Origin: UBA7657 sp049652985
GTDB taxonomy: Bacteria; Pseudomonadota; Alphaproteobacteria; Micavibrionales; Micavibrionaceae
DNA: 64,000 bases
Direction of reading: 5' to 3'
Assembly (NCBI GenBank): GCA_049652985.1
Contig: JBASFK010000002.1
Location: 697,045 to 761,044, forward strand
Part shown: piece by piece, positions 58,950 to 64,000 of the stretch
Layout: each line of letters starts with the position of its first letter
Position numbering within the stretch: the stretch's first letter is position 1
Notes under the pieces: model-generated
Told to the model about the DNA's origin: nothing
What the model saw: the letters and a program-made list of their open reading frames with translations, nothing else
The model's database searches: none
Made by a program: the position numbers and the translations under genes

Positions 58950-61900
58950 TCATACCACGACGATTTGGTCATTATCGTAGAGGGTCTGAACGATCAGCCC
59001 TGTAACACCATTCAGCGTTCCGATCAGGGTCAGGCTTATGCCGCCAACCGCGCCGTTTGCATCAACACTGATCGTCGTATTGGGTCCCACCGTATTGAAA
59101 ACTAAGAAATCGTCGATATCACTAACGCCGGGCGTGAAACCTGACAGGATATCGGCAATATCCAGCTTGTCGTCCTGACCGATGTTGAAATCCTGAATTG
59201 TCTCCATGCCGCTGATGGCATCAAAGATAAATGTGTCGGCACCCGTGCCGCCTGTCAGCAGGTTGTTTCCTGCTCCGCCGTCGATGATATTGACGCCGAT
59301 ATTCCCGGTCAATGTGTCGTTGAAAGCGGAGCCTGTAAGATTTTCAAAGTTTGAAATCGTGTCGGTTCCCGCACCGCCAGTATTTTGCGCTGTCAGCGTT
59401 GCAAGATTGACCGTAACTGCGGCCGTAGCAGCGGAATAATTCGCGGTATCCGTTCCGTTACCGCCATTGAGCGTGTCATTGCCTGCGCCGCCCTGAATAA
59501 CATCGTTGCCGTCGCCGCCGATAATCACGTTTGCGCCGGTATTTCCCGTCAATATGTCGTCAAATTCCGATCCCGTGAGATTTTCAACAGTGGTGATTGT
59601 GTCTGTGCCCGCGCCAACGGTGTTTTGCGCCGTCGTCGTTGTAAGGTTGACCGTTACACCAGCTGCTGCGTTTACGTAGGTGACAGTGTCCGTATTTCCG
59701 CCGCCGGTCAGAATGTCATTGCCATCGCCGCCCTCGATCGTATCGTTGCCGTTCCCACCAATGATCGTATTGTTTGCCGCATCGCCGGTCAGGATGTCGT
59801 TGAAAGCTGACCCCGTCAGATTTTCAAACCCGGCAATCGTATCAATACCCGCCCCGCCCGTGTTTTGAGCCGTTGCCAACGCAAGGCGGATGGTTACGGA
59901 GGTAGCAGCGGCAGCATAAGTGAGCGTGTCGGTTCCGCCGCCACCCGTTAATGTATCGTTGCCTGTTCCACCCTGAATCGTGTCATTGCCGTTGCCGCCA
60001 TCAATGACATTGTCACCCGTATTCCCGGTCAGCGTATCATTGAAAGCGGAGCCTGTAAGATTCTCGAAGTTGGTAATCGTGTCGGTTCCCCCACCGCCCG
60101 TATTCTGCGCTACCACTGTGGCAAGATTGACCGTAACCGCGGATGCGGACGCCGAGTAACTGGCGGTGTCCGTTCCGTTCCCGCCATCAAGGGTGTCGTT
60201 TCCTGTTCCGCCCTGGACAATATCGTTTCCGTCGCCGCCATTGATCGTATTTGCGGCGGTATTTCCGGTCAGCATGTCGTCAAATGCCGAGCCTGTCAGA
60301 TTTTCAAACGTGGCAAGGGTATCGGTTCCGGCGCCAACAGTATTTTGTGCTGTTGTGGTTGCAAGGTTGACTGTCACGCCGGCTGCGGCGTTGGCATAGG
60401 TAACGGTATCTGTTCCGACCCCGCCGGTCAGCGTATTGTTGCCGGAATCGCCGCCCAGTGTATCGTTAAAACCGGTGCCTATAAGATTTTCGAAGTTGCT
60501 AATCGTGTCCGTTCCGGCACCGACGGTGTTCTGCGCCGTCGTCAGCGCGAGAATAACAGTCACTCCTGCGGCGACGTTCGCATATGTCAGCGTATCCGTG
60601 TTGCCACCACCATCCATCGTGTCATTGCCCACACCGCCATAGATAACGTTGGCATTCCCATCTCCGTAAAGAATGTCGTCAAACGTTGAGCCTATAAGGT
60701 TTTCAATATTATTAATCGTGTCCGTTCCGGCACCGACGGTATTCTGCGCCGTCGTCGTTGCAAGATTGACCGTTACGCCGGCAGCAGCATTCGCGTAGTT
60801 CAGCAGGTCGATTCCGCCGCCGCCGTCGATGATATTGTCACCCCCATTACCCGTCAGCGTATCGTTGAAGCCTGAGCCCGTGACATTTTCGATGTTTGAA
60901 ATCGTATCCGTTCCCGCACCGACGGTATTCTGCGCTGCCGAATTGGAGAGGTCTACTGTGACGGCAGTAGTGGCAGCAGCGTAACTTGCTGTATCCGACC
61001 CGTTACCGCCATTCAGCGTGTCATTGCCTGCACCGCCCTGAATAACATCGTTGCCGTCGCCGCCAATAATCGTATTCGCAGCAGCATCGCCAGTCAGCGT
61101 GTCATTGAAAGCCGATCCGGTGAGATTTTCAAAGGTGGTGATTGTATCTGTTCCTGCGCCAACGGTGTTTTGCGCTGTCGTGGTTGCAAGATTGACCGTC
61201 ACACCGGCGGCGGTGTTAGCATAAGTGACAGTGTCCGTATTTGCGCCGCCGGTCAGGATATCATTACCATTGCCGCCCTCGATCGTATCATTGCCGTTGC
61301 CACCAAGGATCGTATTCGCAGCAGCATCGCCCGTCAGGATGTCGTTGGACGCTGAGCCCGTGAGATTTTCAAACCCGGCAATTGTATCAATACCTGCCCC
61401 GCCCGTATTCTGCGCGGTCAGTAACGCAAGACTAATCGAGATCGCTGAAGCGGCCGCAGCATAAGTGAGCGTGTCGGTTCCGCCGCCACCCGTTAATGTA
61501 TCGTTGCCTGTTCCGCCCTGAATCGTATCATTGCCGTTGCCACCGTCAATGACATTGTCGCCAGTATTCCCAGTCAAAGTATCATTGAAAGCGGAGCCTG
61601 TAAGATTCTCGAAGTTGGAAAGGGTGTCCGTATTGGCACCGCCGGTATTTTGAGCCGTAAGTGTTGCAAGATTGACCGTAACCGCGGACGACGCCGCCGC
61701 GTAAGTCACAGTGTCCGTTCCGTTACCGCCATTAAGCGTATCATTGCCTGTTCCGCCCTGGACAATATCGTTTCCGTCGCCGCCGATGATCGTATTTGCA
61801 GCGGTATTTCCGGTCAGCGTATCGTCGAAGGCCGAGCCTGTCAGATTTTCAGTGTTGGTTATCGTGTCCGTTCCGGCACCGACGGTGTTCTGCGCCGTCG

Positions 61901-64000
61901 TGGTTGCAAGATTGACTGTCACGCCGGACGCAGCGCCCAGATATGCAACAGTGTCAGTGCCTGCATTTCCGTTTATGGCATCGTTGCCAGCGCCGCCCTC
62001 GATGACGTTATTTCCTGCGTCCCCTGTCAGCGTGTCATTGAAAGCCGAACCGGTCAGGTTTTCGAAAGTGGTGATCGTGTCGGTTCCCGCGCTGACGGTG
62101 TTCTGCGCTGTGGTCGTTGTCAGGTTGACCGTTACGCCTGCCGAAGCATTAACGAAAGTAACCGTATCCGTGCCGTTACCTCCGGTAAGTATGTCATTGC
62201 CTGCGCCACCTTCAACCGTGTCGTTGCCATCGCCGCCGAGAATCGTATTCGCGGTGGCATTCCCGGTGAGCACATCATTAAAAGCCGAACCGGTCAGGTT
62301 CTCAAAATTGGAAATTATGTCGTTGCCCGCACCACCGGTGTTCTGCGCCGTTACGGTGGCAAGATTAACTGTTACGCCGGCAGCGGCGTTCGCGTAGGTC
62401 AACAGGTCCGTTCCTGTGCCGCCATCTATAACGTTGTCGCCAGTATTGCCTGATAATGTATCGTTGAAATTTGAGCCCATGAGATTTTCGAAGTTTGAAA
62501 GCGTATCGGTTCCGGCCCCGACGGTGTTTTGCGCTGCTGCGTTGGTAAGATCTACCGTGACGGCTGATGCAGCGGCGACATACGTGACGGTATCTGTTCC
62601 GCCGCCGCCATTGAGCATATCGTTACCGGCTGCGCCCTGGATAAGATCGTTGCCGTTACCACCGTCAATGATGTTGTTACCGGCATCGCCAGTCAGCGTG
62701 TCATTGAAAGCTGAACCGGTCAGGTTCTCAAACCCGGCAATCGTATCAATGCCCGCACCCAAAGTGTTCTGGGCGGTCATCAGCGCAAGGCTGACTGTAA
62801 CCGCAGAAGCGGCATTCGCATATGTGACCGTATCGTTGTCAGCTCCGCCGTCCATCGTGTCGTCGGCGCCCAGCCCCTCAATCACGTCATTACCGGCAAG
62901 CCCATATATGAAATCGTTTCCGGGCGTGCCTGTGAGGACATCATCTCCGGATGTGCCTATAATCGTATTCACCGTTACCGTAATACTATGCGTTTCCATA
63001 TAGAAGGCGCCTGATGCGTCTGTTACACGGACATCGACGTTCAATATTTCTCCTACCGAGTGCCCGGCCATTCCTCCGGAGACCACAACGATCTGATTGC
63101 CTAAAACCTCAAAAACATCCGTAGCACCACCAGTGATACTAAATGTGAAAAGATCTCCGAAGTCCGGGTCGACGTAACCAAGCGTTGTAACAGCGTGGCC
63201 TGCAGCGGCACTTTCGGAAACAGTATCTCCGGTAAAAGTTATGTCAGTTGGAGTATCATTAAGAATGTCAGCTTGAGAAGTAACCAAAATTGTCTGGTCT
63301 GAAAATTGAAAATTTTCTACGCTGTAAAAAGTATCCGTACCATCCTGGGCGCGGCGATCAACTAAGATATAAGCGAGACGCAACGGATTATAGCTGATAG
63401 AATAGTCGCGCCACTGTCCGGACAAAATTGTCGTGTCTGTTCCGACACTCCCGTCAATGGCGTTGTTTTGTGAGTTGCCGATTAAAGTATCGGAAAAATT
63501 CGATCCCCTGAGATCTTCAATATTTGCCAGAGTGTCGATGCCATCCCCGACGGTGTCCTGCGCTGCGGTAATCGCCAGATTGACTGTGACTCCTGCGATT
63601 GCGTTGGTGTACTCGGCCAGATCGAGGTCATCGCCGCCGTCAATTACATCGTTACCTGTATTGCCCTCGATCGTGTCATTTCCTGTGCCGCCAAAAATCT
63701 GGTCGTTGCCCTCCCCGCCTCGCAGCAAATCATTATCAGCCTCACCATATAAAAAATCGTTGCCTTGTTTTCCTGTAATGTTGTCATTGCCTGCACCACC
63801 GTAAAGCGTGTCCGAAGCCGCTGTACCTGTGAGCGTGTTATTATCTGCATCGCCATAGAGTGTTGCAGCCGATCCCCAGCCTGCGCCACCCAGCGTAAAA
63901 ATCATCGATGTCAGATCAAGTGTCACATCGTTGAATACGATTGACTCAATGTCGTTATAAACCCGATCCGTGCCGTACCCTGTGGCCGTCGTATCGTTCG
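58950..64000 (-). CDS. Giant RTX-type calcium-binding repeat protein, 5' end outside the window
   Basis: The frame ends at TGA 58950-58952 and stays open to base 64000, so at least 1683 codons are present; a GTG at 63926 is not the start because the reading frame continues before it (TATGYGTDRVYNDIES). About 17 repeats of 80-odd residues carry AQNTVGAGTDTI...ENLTGSAFNDTLTG and RTX nonapeptides (GGNGNDTIQGG). Near residue 250 a cadherin-like block (VDPDFGDLFTFSITGG) interrupts them. The C-terminus (TFIFDAISGMETIQDFNIGQ, then DDKLDIADIL) fits a type I secretion target region. It is probably a surface adhesin or calcium-folded extracellular protein. Confidence 0.88.
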   Translation of the reverse strand, partial: NDTTATGYGTDRVYNDIESIVFNDVTLDLTSMIFTLGGAGWGSAATLYGDADNNTLTGTAASDTLYGGAGNDNITGKQGNDFLYGEADNDLLRGGEGNDQIFGGTGNDTIEGNTGNDVIDGGDDLDLAEYTNAIAGVTVNLAITAAQDTVGDGIDTLANIEDLRGSNFSDTLIGNSQNNAIDGSVGTDTTILSGQWRDYSISYNPLRLAYILVDRRAQDGTDTFYSVENFQFSDQTILVTSQADILNDTPTDITFTGDTVSESAAAGHAVTTLGYVDPDFGDLFTFSITGGATDVFEVLGNQIVVVSGGMAGHSVGEILNVDVRVTDASGAFYMETHSITVTVNTIIGTSGDDVLTGTPGNDFIYGLAGNDVIEGLGADDTMDGGADNDTVTYANAASAVTVSLALMTAQNTLGAGIDTIAGFENLTGSAFNDTLTGDAGNNIIDGGNGNDLIQGAAGNDMLNGGGGTDTVTYVAAASAVTVDLTNAAAQNTVGAGTDTLSNFENLMGSNFNDTLSGNTGDNVIDGGTGTDLLTYANAAAGVTVNLATVTAQNTGGAGNDIISNFENLTGSAFNDVLTGNATANTILGGDGNDTVEGGAGNDILTGGNGTDTVTFVNASAGVTVNLTTTTAQNTVSAGTDTITTFENLTGSAFNDTLTGDAGNNVIEGGAGNDAINGNAGTDTVAYLGAASGVTVNLATTTAQNTVGAGTDTITNTENLTGSAFDDTLTGNTAANTIIGGDGNDIVQGGTGNDTLNGGNGTDTVTYAAASSAVTVNLATLTAQNTGGANTDTLSNFENLTGSAFNDTLTGNTGDNVIDGGNGNDTIQGGTGNDTLTGGGGTDTLTYAAAASAISISLALLTAQNTGGAGIDTIAGFENLTGSASNDILTGDAAANTILGGNGNDTIEGGNGNDILTGGANTDTVTYANTAAGVTVNLATTTAQNTVGAGTDTITTFENLTGSAFNDTLTGDAAANTIIGGDGNDVIQGGAGNDTLNGGNGSDTASYAAATTAVTVDLSNSAAQNTVGAGTDTISNIENVTGSGFNDTLTGNGGDNIIDGGGGIDLLNYANAAAGVTVNLATTTAQNTVGAGTDTINNIENLIGSTFDDILYGDGNANVIYGGVGNDTMDGGGNTDTLTYANVAAGVTVILALTTAQNTVGAGTDTISNFENLIGTGFNDTLGGDSGNNTLTGGVGTDTVTYANAAAGVTVNLATTTAQNTVGAGTDTLATFENLTGSAFDDMLTGNTAANTINGGDGNDIVQGGTGNDTLDGGNGTDTASYSASASAVTVNLATVVAQNTGGGGTDTITNFENLTGSAFNDTLTGNTGDNVIDGGNGNDTIQGGTGNDTLTGGGGTDTLTYAAAATSVTIRLALATAQNTGGAGIDTIAGFENLTGSAFNDILTGDAANNTIIGGNGNDTIEGGDGNDILTGGGNTDTVTYVNAAAGVTVNLTTTTAQNTVGAGTDTITTVENLTGSEFDDILTGNTGANVIIGGDGNDVIQGGAGNDTLNGGNGTDTANYSAATAAVTVNLATLTAQNTGGAGTDTISNFENLTGSAFNDTLTGNIGVNIIDGGAGNNLLTGGTGADTFIFDAISGMETIQDFNIGQDDKLDIADILSGFTPGVSDIDDFLVFNTVGPNTTISVDANGAVGGISLTLIGTLNGVTGLIVQTLYDNDQIVVV
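59480..61900 (-). repeat. 1,545-base higher-order duplication within the RTX gene
   Basis: Segments of the RTX gene recur at a fixed offset of 1,545 bases (515 codons). For example, TTTTCAAACCCGGCAAT at 59821 recurs at 61366, and GGTTCCGCCGCCACCCGTTA at 59931 recurs at 61476, with a run of near-identical sequence after it. Repeats 6-9 and 13-16, counted from the N-terminal end, are therefore copies of one multi-repeat block. The outer limits are approximate. Confidence 0.65.

Noticed and set aside
59206..63804. Many long open frames on the plus strand opposite the RTX gene, including one of 228 codons
   Set aside because: They mirror the low-complexity repeats (Pro/Ser/Val-rich peptides repeating with the same period), so they are shadows of the minus-strand gene.
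58950..64000. CRISPR-like array appearance
   Set aside because: The periodic repeats are long, diverged, in frame and encode RTX motifs; there are no short identical repeats with unique spacers.

Overview
The window reads as chromosomal DNA of a Gram-negative bacterium, most probably an alphaproteobacterium. The evidence is a stand-alone GcrA-type C-terminal domain (about 50.7 kb), an EcfG-like ECF sigma factor, an entericidin, a broken DUF1328 gene, a lysine-rich HU variant, RND efflux and an outer-membrane lipid-transport set (YdbH/YnbE/YdbL). Genes are tightly packed with many ATGA overlaps. I saw no tRNA, rRNA, CRISPR array, insertion sequence or phage gene. I cannot place it below class from sequence alone.

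Region 1 (1-15.9 kb) is a surface-glycan locus. The N-terminal part of a beta-helix protein runs off the left edge. A 430-base AT-rich intergenic region with paired repeats and palindromes follows, then a beheaded endonuclease V remnant. An eight-gene translationally coupled minus-strand operon (12164 to 1412) carries a WecB-type epimerase, a large membrane protein, an AsnB-type amidotransferase, a methyltransferase, a bi-domain oxidoreductase, a small EmrE-like protein, an alpha/alpha-toroid protein and an ArnC/GtrB-like glycosyltransferase. Next come a truncated aldehyde-dehydrogenase-like protein and a first MBOAT + SGNH O-acyltransferase pair.

Region 2 (16-28.3 kb) is mostly housekeeping. 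It holds an HU protein and an EF-hand protein separated by a terminator-like stem that buries the second gene's Shine-Dalgarno, a SYLF protein, an RND adaptor and pump, a five-gene methylthioadenosine salvage operon (mtnB-D-C-K-A), the ABC-F protein Uup and a GIY-YIG protein.

Region 3 (28.4-46.6 kb) is a second, larger glycan locus. It has a nonulosonic (sialic-like) acid trio with neuA inverted, two methyltransferases, a second AsnB, a 2-hydroxyacid dehydrogenase, a surface-carbohydrate protein, a propeller-like protein, three glycosyltransferases, a second MBOAT + SGNH pair, and a nucleotide-sugar dehydrogenase with an epimerase. Together these genes could make UDP-ManNAc, UDP-uronic acids (possibly amidated) and a CMP-nonulosonate, assemble them and O-acylate the product. 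No Wza/Wzc or ABC export genes are in view.

Region 4 (46.9-58.8 kb) carries a DEAD-box helicase with a structured leader, a YheS-like ABC-F protein, GreB, a flavoprotein, and then an envelope/stress group: OmpA-like, CBS, frameshifted DUF1328, entericidin, glycine-zipper protein, ECF sigma factor, an OmpR-type regulator lacking its phospho-acceptor Asp, a small membrane protein behind an EcfG-like promoter, YdbH-YnbE-YdbL and a small beta-barrel.

Region 5 (58.95-64 kb) is one giant RTX-type repeat protein, open to the right edge, with about 17 internal repeats and a C-terminal type I secretion-like region.
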